Of a stretch of 64,000 nt of DNA, positions 35,550 to 45,939 are shown piece by piece (position 1 is the first letter of the stretch; each line of letters begins with the position of its first letter). The stretch lies in assembly GCA_963693085.1 (NCBI GenBank), contig OY856412.1, forward strand, positions 1,125,686,744-1,125,750,743, read 5' to 3'. Under the pieces are notes generated by a model. The model saw only the letters and a list, made by a program, of their open reading frames with translations, did not search any database and was not told where the DNA came from. The stretch is from Alisma plantago-aquatica (lineage: Eukaryota; Streptophyta; Magnoliopsida; Alismatales; Alismataceae). The position numbers and the translations under genes were made by a program.

Positions 35550-36776
35550 ACTTCTAAGAACTCCCTATCGTACGGAGAGGTACTCGTCACTCCAGACGAC
35601 GTCTTCTTCATCTGCCTGCGATCTTAAGACCTTGTTTAGCAGCCTCTGGTCTCTGATCGTCAGGTACCCGATGGCTCTTCTGTCAAAGTCGGCCATCTCG
35701 AAAGAGGGTATCTCGGATGGCTCACGGAATCTATCTGCCATCGAGCATCTTCCTCGGGGAGGGTGTCATTCATTGACTGCGTAGACATCCCCCTTCTCTC
35801 CCTCAGATTAATTAGAAGAGTCTCCCCCGATGCTGATATCTTCATTATAATCTTCGACTTCATCTAGGGGGACAGAGGGGTTTTCTTCTTCCAAGCCTAG
35901 GGAGCTCTCTTGTCCTGCTGGAGCTCCTTCGGCTGACCTTTGTTGCGTCCCCTCCTCGGGCGTTGAGGATCACCCGCTGGAGGAGGAGGAGAACACAGTT
36001 CCCGAGGGGGAAGCTGACGAAGAAGGAGGAGACCCATGGCTGGGTGGTGACGGGGACCTTCTCGGCTGCCTTCGGCGCAGATGGTCGTCACTCCTGTCCA
36101 ACCTCTCTTCGATCTTGTCAAGGCGTTGGAGAACTTGCTGAAGTGTCGAATTCAAGGCCTCTAGTCTGCCGGGAAGGTGAGTCAGAGTCAGAAGCTCTCG
36201 TTCTTGGCTAGTCAGCCTGCCTTGGAAAGAGGCAAACTTGCGGGTTAGGGAAATACAGATAGCTGAGTTGATATCCGTTACCTCCCACAAGTAGTCGAAC
36301 TCGTGCCCGAGCATCTTTCCAAGCTACGGAGGGGTTTCGGTGGGTCTCCCTTCCATCCTCATGACACCTTGCTCACGTGCGGGTCTACTAGGTGAGGTAG
36401 AGTCTATCTGAATCGTCCGCGATGCAGATGCCGCCGGTCGAGGCGACGACGGTCTTTCAGCTGCTACCGTGTTGCCCTCTTATCGGGGTGGAGATGGCCT
36501 TGGTGTGGGCGGACGCTGCTCCACCTCTACACTATTGGCGAACTCTCCAGCCGCTACAAAAGGAGACTCCGGTGGTGGTGTCAGTGTCAACCGTGCGCCC
36601 TCAAGCTCCCTCTGAAGGATCGCAGCGAACACCTCATTACTGGCATCCGGTTGCGGCTCTTCCTCTGCCTCTTCAGGCAATATAGGAATTTCGGGCGCTG
36701 CGACTGTCTCTTCCACGACAGCTCCCGTAGTTTCTGTCTCGGTGACCTCAACGATCACCGGGTCTTCTTCAGCCAT
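35550..36776 (-). pseudogene. Upstream part of the Ulp1 gene, interrupted by stops
   Basis: Same frame as the 506-codon ORF. It starts at ATG 36,774-36,776, which overlaps the stop of the preceding ORF as TGATG. The translation is acidic and proline-rich at first (about 36,776-36,480). It then has a coiled-coil-like stretch (LTSQERELLTLTHLPGRLEA, LQQVLQRLDKIEERLDR, about 36,215-36,100) and an Arg/Ser/Pro-rich segment. Stops occur at 36,480, 36,324, 35,970, 35,808, 35,766 and about 35,565. The coiled coil may mediate self-assembly; that is inference. Confidence 0.6.
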
Positions 36777-38107
36777 CAGAGTTGTTGTTGTGGGAGTGGC
36801 TGGTATAGCAGGAGCGACGACAGTTTTTTAGCAGCTGTCGTTGGGAGTTCTGGAATGGTGGTGTGTTCGGCGCGGGTCGCCAAAGCTTTTCCCCACCTTG
36901 GGTCAAGAGGAATCGGTTCTCCCCTCGTGGCTGCTCTTTCCTGAATTCTGGTTGTGGCGGCATAGGCTGCGTCTACCGCCAAGGCTTCAATATCTGTGGT
37001 AGTGAAGACCAACTTTTCTGCGTCGTAGGTGGCGCAGCGAGGGAGTGGGAGTAGTATGTTCGTCCTTGAAAATTTGTTGAAGTAGTCCCTTCCCTCCTTC
37101 TTTACGATGCTAGTCCTCATCAGGTACTTGGTGTCGATCAGCTCATCGCCTTGCATCCTTGAAAGGCTATGCGGCTCCTTCGGGTACCCGAGCCCTACCG
37201 CAATCAAGTTGACGATGCCACCCATACAATATTCCTTGGTGGCGTCCTTCATCGGGTGCAGTCTGTTCAGCAAGAACCGCCCGAGATTGATCACTCGACC
37301 CTCCATCATATGCCACATGACATGGAGTTCTTCTGTGTAGATGTTGCTGTACTCATTCTTGCTGAACAGCAAGCATGCCACCAATTTGTGCACAATTCTC
37401 CAAATATAGAAGTGCATTGCTACCACCTTTCTTCCCGGCTTGAACGATGATTCACCGGTTAACTTGTTCCAGAGCTCCACAGGATTGAACCCGTCTCCCT
37501 CGGTGATTCTCTCACCGTTATCCATTAGATTCTTCTCCTCCTCCCTGGAAGAGAAGATCTTGTTCAGCAGCTTCTCGGAGATGGCATGCTCGGAGTTGTA
37601 AAGTCGGGCCTGGAGTCTATCTGCTCCGTCGTATTCTTTTCTTTCTGAAGTAGAGTTCTTCACCCAGCGGAGAGAAGACATGAACTCCTTTGTGAGTCCA
37701 GTATACGAGGAAGATCGACTAAAGCAAATCTTTCTCAGCCCTATCGCGGTGAGGACGCCTTTCAGCCTCTCAAGGATTCCCAGCTTAGCAAACGAAGCTT
37801 CATGGCAGAACCTGCTCGGCATGTACACCTTGGTTGCTATCTCATCATAACGGTGAGCGTGCTCGTCGTCTCTTGGCATGAACCTCCCAGGCGAGTATTC
37901 TAGAGGTTCTGTCGCTGCTGTCGGTGTTAGTATTGGAGTTGGAGCCGCCACTTCTCCAACCCTAGTCCTCTTTTCCGTAGTTGACGGCCTAGCTGCTTCT
38001 GGATTCGGGCGCTTTTGCCTGGCAGTGGGTGCCTCTCCTGCGGGCTCAGTGTAGATCCTCCTACCGTGCTTGTCAACAAGGTTTACAGTTTGCTTGATGT
38101 GGGCCAT
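36776..38107 (-). CDS. Plant-transposon-domain protein of the LTR element
   Basis: An intact frame of 443 codons if started at the Met that opens MAHIKQTVNLVDKHGRRIY (the open frame extends 36 codons further upstream, to 38,215, through unlikely hydrophobic sequence). After a Pro/Thr-rich N-terminus, the body contains FMPRDDEHAHRYDEIATKVY, LTKEFMSSLRW, and VVAMHFYIWRIVHKLVACLLFSK-type segments. These are characteristic of the putative plant transposon protein domain seen with Athila-type elements and Ulp1-bearing transposons. The function is unknown. The stop TGA shares its A with the ATG of the Ulp1-gene frame downstream (TGATG). Confidence 0.75.
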   Translation of the reverse strand: MAHIKQTVNLVDKHGRRIYTEPAGEAPTARQKRPNPEAARPSTTEKRTRVGEVAAPTPILTPTAATEPLEYSPGRFMPRDDEHAHRYDEIATKVYMPSRFCHEASFAKLGILERLKGVLTAIGLRKICFSRSSSYTGLTKEFMSSLRWVKNSTSERKEYDGADRLQARLYNSEHAISEKLLNKIFSSREEEKNLMDNGERITEGDGFNPVELWNKLTGESSFKPGRKVVAMHFYIWRIVHKLVACLLFSKNEYSNIYTEELHVMWHMMEGRVINLGRFLLNRLHPMKDATKEYCMGGIVNLIAVGLGYPKEPHSLSRMQGDELIDTKYLMRTSIVKKEGRDYFNKFSRTNILLPLPRCATYDAEKLVFTTTDIEALAVDAAYAATTRIQERAATRGEPIPLDPRWGKALATRAEHTTIPELPTTAAKKLSSLLLYQPLPQQQL

Positions 38108-38215
38108 TCTGTTAATTAACAAACAAAATCCATGGTCAATTAGATGTGTTGATGTTTTGAAGAAGTTAAACTGAATGCTCAATAAGGTATGTCCTGATAT
38201 AGAGATGATCCACAC

Positions 38216-39152
38216 CCCGTATCGGGTGATATGAGGTTTTCAGCTCGAGCCCGACACGAGATATAGGTATCACCCGTCACGTTGAGAGATCATACGTGCG
38301 ATAAAAACAAGGCGATATTGCGATAAACACACGTCGGGTCAGTCGCCCGACACGGGTGTGTCGGGCGATACAAGGCTGCTCAGCTCAGGAACTGCAAGAC
38401 CGATAAGTTACTCGTTAAAAAGGAAAAATCGTGTCGGGCGGCATGGTCTGCCGAGCGATAAGGTCTGTCGGGCTATACCTTGCTGTTTTCACAACTTCCA
38501 TGTGATACGGGAGCAGGGATGCCTTGCACGACACGGGAGCAAACGCACAAGGTCTTAGCACGATACGGAAGAGTAAAAGTAGTAAGGCAAGTAGCCGGAT
38601 ACGGTAAAAATTCGGCCCTTAATATAGCAATCTCAACCGGGGGTGAAACTTGGTAAAACCAGAGTGTGCGTCGGCCATTTGGGTAACTCGTTCCAACTGC
38701 TCGATACGAGTGCACGCCGCCCAGGCATGCTAACCGACACGACCCTTGTGATCCCCGAGATTCCACCACCTGATATGGGTGCGTTTAAAGCGCCGGTTGA
38801 GCTGCTGCTCGATACAACTTGAAAACATAGCGGTTTAAAAGCGGCTGATGAGTAAAACATCATTGGACGAAGACTAAGATCGCTGCCTCAGATGGTATTA
38901 CCCATCCCGGTCGATAAAACTAAGGCGGTGACCCATAAAACAGAAGAGCCAGCGCATGTGGCGCACACACTGACTCGGGCCTTATTACAGTCCATAATGT
39001 TTGTAGTGTTTTTTCTTTCAGAAAAGTAAAAGTGTCCTAATCTAGGAATTTAAAAGACAGCTCGGGTTGCCTCCCGAGAAGCGCTGCATTTTCCGTCTTC
39101 AGCTGGACACATTCAGCTTCTCCTTCCTGCATCTTCATCTTTGCCTCTGCGG
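38216..39152 (-). other. Non-coding spacer where pol would be expected
   Basis: No RT, RNase H or integrase motif appears in any frame. On - the perfect hairpin CTCGGGAGGCAACCCGAG (39,061-39,078) lies just after gag; GGGAGGCAACCC-type hairpins are common downstream of coding regions in Athila/Tat elements. The rest (about 38,180-38,830) is rich in the same GTGTCGGGCGATAC-type motif as the LTRs. Confidence 0.7.
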
Positions 39153-40769
39153 TCACGGACCTGCCTTCTTGGCAGTCTCGGTATTCGATGGTATCTTCCC
39201 TGACGGGTTCTTCACGAGCTCGGCCAATTGAGCTAGCTGCTGGTCAATCTGGCGTTGATGCGTCTGCATGTCCACCAGTTGTACCTGCAATGAGTTCAAA
39301 ACACCAGAATTTGATAGCGCACTTTGCACCAGTTGATTGTTGATCATATCTTGCTTCTTAACAAAATCAAATAACTGGCCAATCACGTCTGCTTGGCCTG
39401 TGCCCTTGTTCTGTTCTCGGTTCGACCCTTGATACTTTCCCTGCACTTGGAAGTTTCCTTTTGTTGACTGGAATTGGTTGTTCTTGGCGTATTGACCATG
39501 CCCCCCTCTCTTCTCAAAAATTTGTGTCGGCTTGGACGAGATATGCAGCTGATGAGAGTTTTCAGCTGCATCTTTGTTTCCGTAGTTAAAGCCGGGGTGA
39601 TCTGGCCTTTTGTAGTTCACGAAAGAGACATTTTCAGTCCTTTCGTCTTCCGAGTCAGAATCACTATCTGCGTCTGGTCGGGTGTAGATGCAGTTGTCTA
39701 CCCCATGTCCTCCTTCGCCGCACGTAACACATTTCATCACCTTCTCAACTGGCTTCTTGCCTTTCCCTCCAGCTTCTCGTAGTTGCTTAACATCAGTGGC
39801 GATTCTCTATATCTGTGAGGTGATGGACTCCAGCACCCTGGACTCAAGAGTGGACCCTTCACCGACCTTCTTGACCTGTCCTCTGTCAGATCGATCAAAA
39901 TCAGCGTCGGCCATCAACTCGGCCATATTCTTGATGATCCTTTCGGACTTGTTTGGTTTCTTTCTGAGGAAGTCACTGCCTGCTGCCGCATTTAGTGACA
40001 CCCTTTCATTGGGAGTCAGGCCATTATAAAAGGTGGTGACGAGGAAGCCCTTCTTATAATTATGATGGGGGCAATCCCTCTGGTATTCCTGGAATCGCTC
40101 CCAGGTGTCATGGAGGCTTTCATTCGGCTTTTGCATAAAAGAGGTTATTTTCTGCCTATTTCTAACTGTTCTTTCAGTGGGGTAGAACTTGTTAACAAAC
40201 GCGTCAGCCAAAGCTCCCCATCCATTTAGAGATTGGTGAGGTAACCCAAGATACCATGACAGAGCTTTCTCCTCCAGGGAGAAAACAAATCCCTTACAGT
40301 AAATCACCTCTTGGGGGACTCCCCTCATCTTTATGGTATCGCATACATTTTTGAAGGCATCCAGATGGTGGTACGGGTTGTCGTTCTTAGAACTTCACCT
40401 GAAGCTTTTATTCTGGATCATTGATATAACAGACGGTTTGAGCTCAAAATTTGCCGCGTTGAAATGGGGGACAACGACGGGGCATCGGGAGTTGTTGGCC
40501 TTCGTTGACGCCAACTCCCTCAGCATTTTCTCTTCTTCCTCTGAGTCGTTGTTGTCGCTGGCATCATGGCGTCATTCCTGACTATCATGATTTCTTCTGT
40601 GCCTCCGGTGGCGATGACGTCTATCGTGGCGATGTCCCTCCTCGTGCTCTCTTGATTCTGGATCTTCAGCGTTACCGTCGTACCGGTCGTCGCCTTTGGG
40701 TGGCGGCGAGTCGGGCCTCCTCCCTTGGCGTTCGCTTCCAGAATGTTGGGGTTTGAAGCGAGGAGGCAT
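39153..40769 (-). pseudogene. gag of Athila/Tat-like element
   Basis: One frame of 539 codons from ATG 40,769 to the stop at 39,153, broken by TGA at 40,572, TGA at 40,395 and TAG at 39,807. The N-terminus (MPPRFKPQ...) is basic, ending in an Arg/His-rich tract. The retrotransposon gag domain follows: FNAANFELKPS (about 40,450), EEKALSWYLGLPHQSLNGW, FVNKFYPTERTVRNRQ and FMQKPNESLHDTWERFQEY through TTFYNGLTPNE (about 40,260-40,010). A CCHC zinc knuckle, CVTCGEGGHGVDNC, lies at about 39,731-39,690. Frame ends at SGKIPSNTETAKKAGP, close to where protease begins in full-length relatives. Gag would form the capsid. Confidence 0.87.
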
Positions 40770-40987
40770 ATTGGGGTTGGTGTTTGGCGGAATAGATCAC
40801 CGCACTTCAGAGTTCCTGAAATGGCGCAAGAAATCTAGTCAGAAAATAGAATTATTATTGTGTGCAAAGAGTAATGATAATAAAATAACAAAAGAAAAAA
40901 AGGAGTGTTGTCAAGCTCATTTCTAAGCTTGAGGCACGGGAGTGTAGTTAGTGGATTCAGATTCGTCAACAATACCGTCTACCTTGT
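40770..40987 (-). other. gag leader
   Basis: Short untranslated segment on - between the primer site and the first gag ATG at 40,769, with no recognisable element. Confidence 0.5.
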
Positions 40988-41004
40988 CCCCGGCAATGAC
41001 ACCA
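40988..41004 (-). other. Primer binding site, tRNA-Asp-like
   Basis: On -, six bases inside the LTR, the sequence is TGGTGTCATTGCCGGGG. The tRNA-Asp-type site of Athila/Tat elements is TGGCGCCGTTGCCGGGG, so three differences, all of the C-to-T or G-to-A type expected from deamination. Confidence 0.78.
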
Positions 41005-41010
41005 GAAAGT

Positions 41011-42830
41011 TGACCGGCCTAAATCGCGCGTCTTAAAATTGGAGGCGGATTTGAGCTAGTCGAGCTTTTATATTTATAACTTGAATCCTTCTAGACCCCC
41101 GCAACTTTGTTTACGGGGTCAAAGTAGATATACCTGGTTGAACACAGGGACAAGGTCGTAGTGTTGAGAACTCAAAATCGACACGCTACACTCCGGTAAG
41201 GGTAGAGATATGATAAAGTTCCCAAAAGGGAACAGCAGAACAAGAATGATATAAAACAAAAGAAAACGCTATCTCCAACTGGAGTTACGAGAAAAAACAT
41301 AGATTTTAAGAATTTAGCAGTTTTTAGGGATTTTTCACGCAACAGGAAAAGAGAGATAACACTAGAGCTAAAACCAGGTACGAAGGAGAAAACTTCGGTA
41401 ATACAAGCGGCAGCAGGAGCATCCTGTACCCCTCCTCTCAGAGCGGGTACCTCTAACCAAGCATCAACACCACTCTTGAGGTTGCTAGACTTAGGTTAGA
41501 GTGGAAAGGTCACTACAACCGATCTGATTCCGAGCACTCTCGTACTCCAGAATTGGACCAAATACTAGAGCCACAACACCTCTCTCAAGGCTGTTGTGAC
41601 GGGAAAACACGATTCGGTAGCTAATCAAAATGTGATCCAACATGCAAGCTAGAGTTCAGATATTAAACATAGCAATCATCCAACAAGAGTACCAAGCACA
41701 AAGCAGCAGATAATTAAACTCTTCTATTTCTGTTAACATATAAAAGTGTTGATTACAATGCAGTAGTAAAACAATTACATGACAGAAATAAAGATAGATA
41801 TCGCCTTCTTGATATAGAAGGACGACAGACTACAACGGCTCTCCAGCCTGATACCGATCAGGAGCATAGCCCGATACAACAGTGTCAGGCGGCACACCCT
41901 CTCGGGCGACACACCGTGACGGCCGATCGTATCGTTCAAGGACCCTAGCCGATACGCTCAAGTCAGGCGGCTCCCTCTCGGGCGACACGCCATGACGGGC
42001 AGGCCGTATCGGGTTCGATATTGTGTCGGGCTAGTAGTGACGCATCTATGTCGGGCACTCGTATCGCTCATTCACATTGGCCGATATCGGCCTGTAGTGT
42101 CGCCCGGGACGGGCCTAAGTGAACCATCCCCTCCCTCTCGGGACGGGGAAGAGCTCACCTAGAGTTGCCCGGCACGAACACTCAGGAGCGATACTTCTGC
42201 TCTCACAGCTTCCTCTGAAGATTGCACAAGGTTCCGAGCTGTCCCGACCTTCTGACCTGTCCCGACCTTCCGACCTGTCTTTTCATCTTCCTGTAGCTTC
42301 TATTTATAGGCAACAGCTGGGAGAAGTTATGGTGCACGGGGCGCCACGTGGCCTCCTTATTCGCGGGGTCGGAGGACGGCTGATACTGGTATCGCCCGAC
42401 ACAGGGTGTCAGCTGTCAGTCACGTGACGGGCGGCGCCTGCTGGTGGGTGGCATGTGTCGCGTGACAAGCTTGGGTTGTCGTGGCGAGCTCGGCTCCCTA
42501 TTGGGTAAAAGATGTGCCGTCTGTCAGTTTCTACTTGCGTGACATCCTCATGTCGTGCGTCGTTGTGTCGCGCTGCCCTATTGGGCAGCGATTGTATCGG
42601 GCGTCTGGAAGGCCGATGCAGGTGGAGCTTATTTGTGGGCCGGTACAGCTTCATTGATGAGAAAATGTACCAAAATGAGGAAAAACTCTGCAAAATAAGG
42701 AAATATTGGATTAAGAGTGTTGTTTGGCCAATTATTGCGAAAGTACATATAAAAGAGAGGAAAACAGTTAAAAAGGGTGGTTTTGATAACAGAAAAATAG
42801 TCTAAAACATCACAAAATTTGGCGTTATCA
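41011..42830 (-). repeat. LTR (5' LTR in element sense)
   Basis: The 1,820-bp partner of 31,178-32,961. A TATA box, CTATAAATAG, on - lies at 42,300-42,309, placing transcription leftward into gag. This copy contains a short local duplication of CCGACCTTCYGACCTGTC near 42,243-42,280 that the other LTR lacks. Both LTRs carry many GTGTCGGGCGACAC/GTATCGGGCGAT-type motifs. Confidence 0.93.
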
Positions 42831-42835
42831 ACACA

Positions 42836-43869
42836 CAAAGACTAGATTAAAAATTTAAAATATAAAGGAAAAAATTCATTTTGTCCCTGCCACATTCTTT
42901 CTTAAATAAGTAGTCATATCCCATACATTGCATGGGTTTGAGAACAAGATTAAGAACGTAATGCGGTGTTGCATCACATCATGGGTAAGGTAGGTTACAA
43001 ATAAATCCATCTATTAGAACTTATTTTGATCAATATTATGTCAAATACAATGTTAAGAGGAAGCTATATCACTAGAAAAACAAGCAAGAAATAACAATAA
43101 GAATAATTCCTTCCAATGTTGGCAACGTCGCCTCATGTATCCTTCTTAGTGTCACATATGAGAGATCATGTCATTTACCTTTTCAACCTTGTTTCGTCAC
43201 ACTCTCAGTCCTAGTAATTACAAAAAGATGACATGATCAAAAAGACTAGTAGGAAATAGTTCTCACTGCAGTGATACATACACCTTTGTTAAAATACACA
43301 AGGTTCAATTAGTAATTAAAATACCAAAGGTAAAGGTAAAAAGTATATGTGACCCTTTTTACAAACTTTTATATATGATAACACAAGAGTTACTCTATTG
43401 TTTTAAAAAATCAAAAGCAAAAATTACATTCAATTCCTCTTAAAACCTTTCATATAACTTTATAAGAATATAAAAGGGTTAATTTGTAATTTAAAATTTA
43501 AAGAAAAAATGCATAGAAACAGTTCTATGCTCTCCCATGATGACCTTATAAGAATAAAAGTTACTTTGTAACTAAAATAATAGTTTAGAAGTAATACCTC
43601 CTAAACTCTTTCATGTATACTAAACATTAGAATATAAAGACTACTTTGTACTTCATAAAAATAGAAGAAGAAAAAAATGTAGAAGGAGCCATCTATTGGT
43701 CCTTCTTGTATAATATTAGACATGTCTCGTGCATTGTGAGGGTTTGTAAATATCATATTATTTTAAAGACCGTATAGGTAGGATTGCATCACATTATCCA
43801 GCTAAAGAAAAATAACAACATAAAATTATAGTTAATAGGTATTTATGTTATGAGTAAAGTAGTATGTAT
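42836..43869. repeat. Degenerate AT-rich tandem array, segment 2
   Basis: Continuation of the array interrupted by the LTR element. An anchor (AATAATTCCTTCCAATGTT...CGTC..CTCATGTAT) at about 43,129 corresponds to anchors at about 50,664, 51,401 and 52,247 in segment 3. The interval is cut at 43,870 by CACTA-2. Confidence 0.65.
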
Positions 43870-44460
43870 CATTACTACAGAAATGGTTTATAATGTCACT
43901 TTTAAAGGTGTCAATTGTAATAATAAACCAACACCTAAACAATACATCATCGATTTATAAAATAAATCGACATCAATATGTGAAGGGCGACCAGACACGG
44001 GTATCGCTTTTATTCAGTGTTGGTTACTTAATAAAAAACTGACGCCGCAAATTAACCGCCAAATCCAAAATTTCCAGTGAAAATAATTACCTCCAAAAAT
44101 TTAACATATGGCGTCGGTCATTAACTAATAAACCGAAGAGGAAAGGTTATTCGCGAAACAGAAATTGGGCACATTTTGATCGTCGGTTTTACAACAATGA
44201 CCGACACTTATGGGTTTTCCCGCGCTCTTCGCGGGAAATTTTTCACACCCTTTGAGCGCCGAATGTTAAAAAAAACTGACGACTATGGTCATTAATCGAG
44301 AACCAATTTTTTAATCGGCATATGTCGATAGACGTCGGTTTTTTTCTAGTTAAAACCGACGATTATCATGGGGAACAGATGTCAGTTTGTGTTGTTACCG
44401 ACACTGTTCGTGTTATGTGTCGGTTTTGTTGAGTAACCGACACCGAATGTTAACTTAATA
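43870..44460. repeat. CACTA-2 left terminus and subterminal repeats
   Basis: Copies of ACCGACAC/GTCGGTT in both orientations recur every 20-60 bp (for example near 44,037, 44,110, 44,180, 44,200, 44,335, 44,360, 44,396 and 44,425), the expected transposase-binding layout. The TATA-less AT/GC-mixed zone leads into the transcribed leader near 44,480. Confidence 0.75.
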
Positions 44461-44565
44461 TCGCACGAGCGAGCCCGACTCTTCTCCTTTCTCTCTGTGT
44501 TGCAATCAGCTTAGGGTCTGGCGATTCCGGCGGTGAGCCAGCAGACTCCCTCCGCACCTCCGCCG

Positions 44566-44735
44566 TTCTCCTTGCTCGCCGCCGCTGTTCTCCTTGCTCG
44601 CCGCCGGCCACCTGCTGCTCGCTGCTTGCTGGACATTCTCCTTGCTCGCCGCCGGCCACCTACTGCTTGCCGCCGCTTGCGGGTCGTTCTCCTTGCTCGC
44701 CGCCGGCCACCTGCTGCTCGCCGCTTGCTGGTCTC
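44566..44735. repeat. GC-rich minisatellite in CACTA-2 leader
   Basis: TTCTCCTTGCTCGCCGCCGG starts at 44,588, 44,636 and 44,687, with a partial copy at 44,566: three units of 48-51 bp. All frames give low-complexity Ala/Arg/Leu runs, so long open frames here on both strands are composition artefacts and not proteins. Confidence 0.9.
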
Positions 44736-45560
44736 TGCTCCTCTGCCGCCGCCTTCCTTCTGCCTTCTTTCTGCCTTCCACCGCTGCCACTGCTTCCGCC
44801 GCTGCTCCGGCCAATCAAAGGTAATGGAACCATCTCTAAGGGAGTGTTTATTTAAATTGAACATTGTATATGAAACAAAATATGATTGTCTAGTATTTTT
44901 TCAATGATCACTTCTATTACGGTTCAGGAGCTCGCCGGCCTTCTGCCTGCTCATCGCTCTTCCACGCTCACCTGCCCGCTCAGCTTCTACATGCACCCAT
45001 CTGTCTCGCCCTCTCTCCCTGCTCTAGAGCAAGACGCCCGATTGGGCTCAAACAGAGGTAAACATCCCCAAAAACCCTATGTCTCGCCCTCTCTCCCAGG
45101 TCCAGAGCAAGACGCTCTGATTTGTATTTACTTAAATATTGATTTGTATTTACTTATCTACTCGTTCATCTAATGATTTTTTATTCATCACATTATTTAA
45201 ATTTAGGGCTTTATATTTATTCATCTACTTTTTAAAATTATTTAATCATCTCTTGATTTATTTATCTAATGTTTTGAGTTTACGTATTTAGATGTTTCTA
45301 TTGTAAATCAACCTAGGATATGAATAAATCTTATGCTTGCATATATTTGTGCTTCTAATCCTCATGCTTGACCTAATTCAGTAAACCCTAGGAATTGATA
45401 GTATAAATGCATCTAAACATTCATAAGCTATTAATGTTGATTAATTTAGGAAGCATTGATATGTTGTTATGGATGTCCACAAATATTTTTATAAGAAATT
45501 GTGTGTTGAATGGGGTTGTGAACAAGGAACTGGTGTTGTATTTGTTGGCCTAGAAACCCG

Positions 45561-45593
45561 TCCAAGATTTACTCATTAGGAGTAAATCTTGGA
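45561..45593. repeat. Perfect short hairpin
   Basis: Arms TCCAAGATTTACTC (45,561-45,574) and its exact complement (45,580-45,593) with a 5-nt ATTAG loop, just upstream of the larger hairpin. Confidence 0.95.
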
Positions 45594-45609
45594 TAGTCCC
45601 CGGTTTGGG

Positions 45610-45812
45610 ATTGTTCTTGAAAACCTAATCTCACTTAGGATGTAAGTGTATAATGTGTATTGGGTTTTCAAGAAAATTTCGGCAGCATTTCCCCATTTGT
45701 TCTCTAAGTACATATGTACTTGGAGAACAGTGGGGAAATGCTGCCGAAATTTTCTTGAAAACCCAATACACATTATACACTTACTAGTGAGATTAGGTGT
45801 TCAAGAATGGGA
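45610..45812. repeat. Long hairpin 1 of CACTA-2
   Basis: Two arms of about 100 nt fold back around a GTACATATGTAC centre. The core arms 45,642-45,695 and 45,731-45,784 are perfectly complementary over 54 nt. Pairing is looser toward the base, where CTTAGGATGTAAG faces CTAGTAAG, and toward the tip. It ends about 130 bp before the tnp2 ATG. Such a fold could produce small RNAs if transcribed; that is inference. Confidence 0.92.
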
Positions 45813-45939
45813 TAGGTGGTACACATTTCAGAATGACATCACATGTATAAACCCTAAAGTTTTAACCATAAACTCTAATCTATTTAACCTAGACCCTAAT
45901 CTTGTTGTAATATATACTTATTTTCTCTTTGATCATAGA

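Larger units (their letters stand above)
31173..42835 (-). mobile_element. Pol-less Athila/Tat-like LTR retrotransposon carrying a Ulp1 gene
   Basis: The element is 31,178-42,830 (11,653 bp), flanked by ACACA at 31,173-31,177 and 42,831-42,835. LTRs are 31,178-32,961 and 41,011-42,830. Element orientation is -: a PBS lies inside the right LTR, a polypurine tract inside the left LTR, and all long ORFs are on -. Coding order on - is gag, then a short gap, then a plant-transposon-domain ORF, then a Ulp1/C48 ORF. I find no protease, reverse transcriptase, RNase H or integrase anywhere in the 8,049-bp interior. It therefore would need pol supplied in trans. Lineage (Athila/Tat non-chromovirus) is suggested by the gag sequence, tRNA-Asp-like PBS and GGGAGGCAACCC motif. 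Confidence 0.9.

Noticed and set aside
35155..35784. 209-codon open frame on +
   Set aside because: It is the antisense shadow of the Ulp1 gene on -, which has the recognisable catalytic motifs.
44450..44907. Overlapping open frames of about 70-125 codons on both strands
   Set aside because: They are Ala/Arg/Leu low-complexity products of the GC-rich minisatellite in the CACTA-2 leader.
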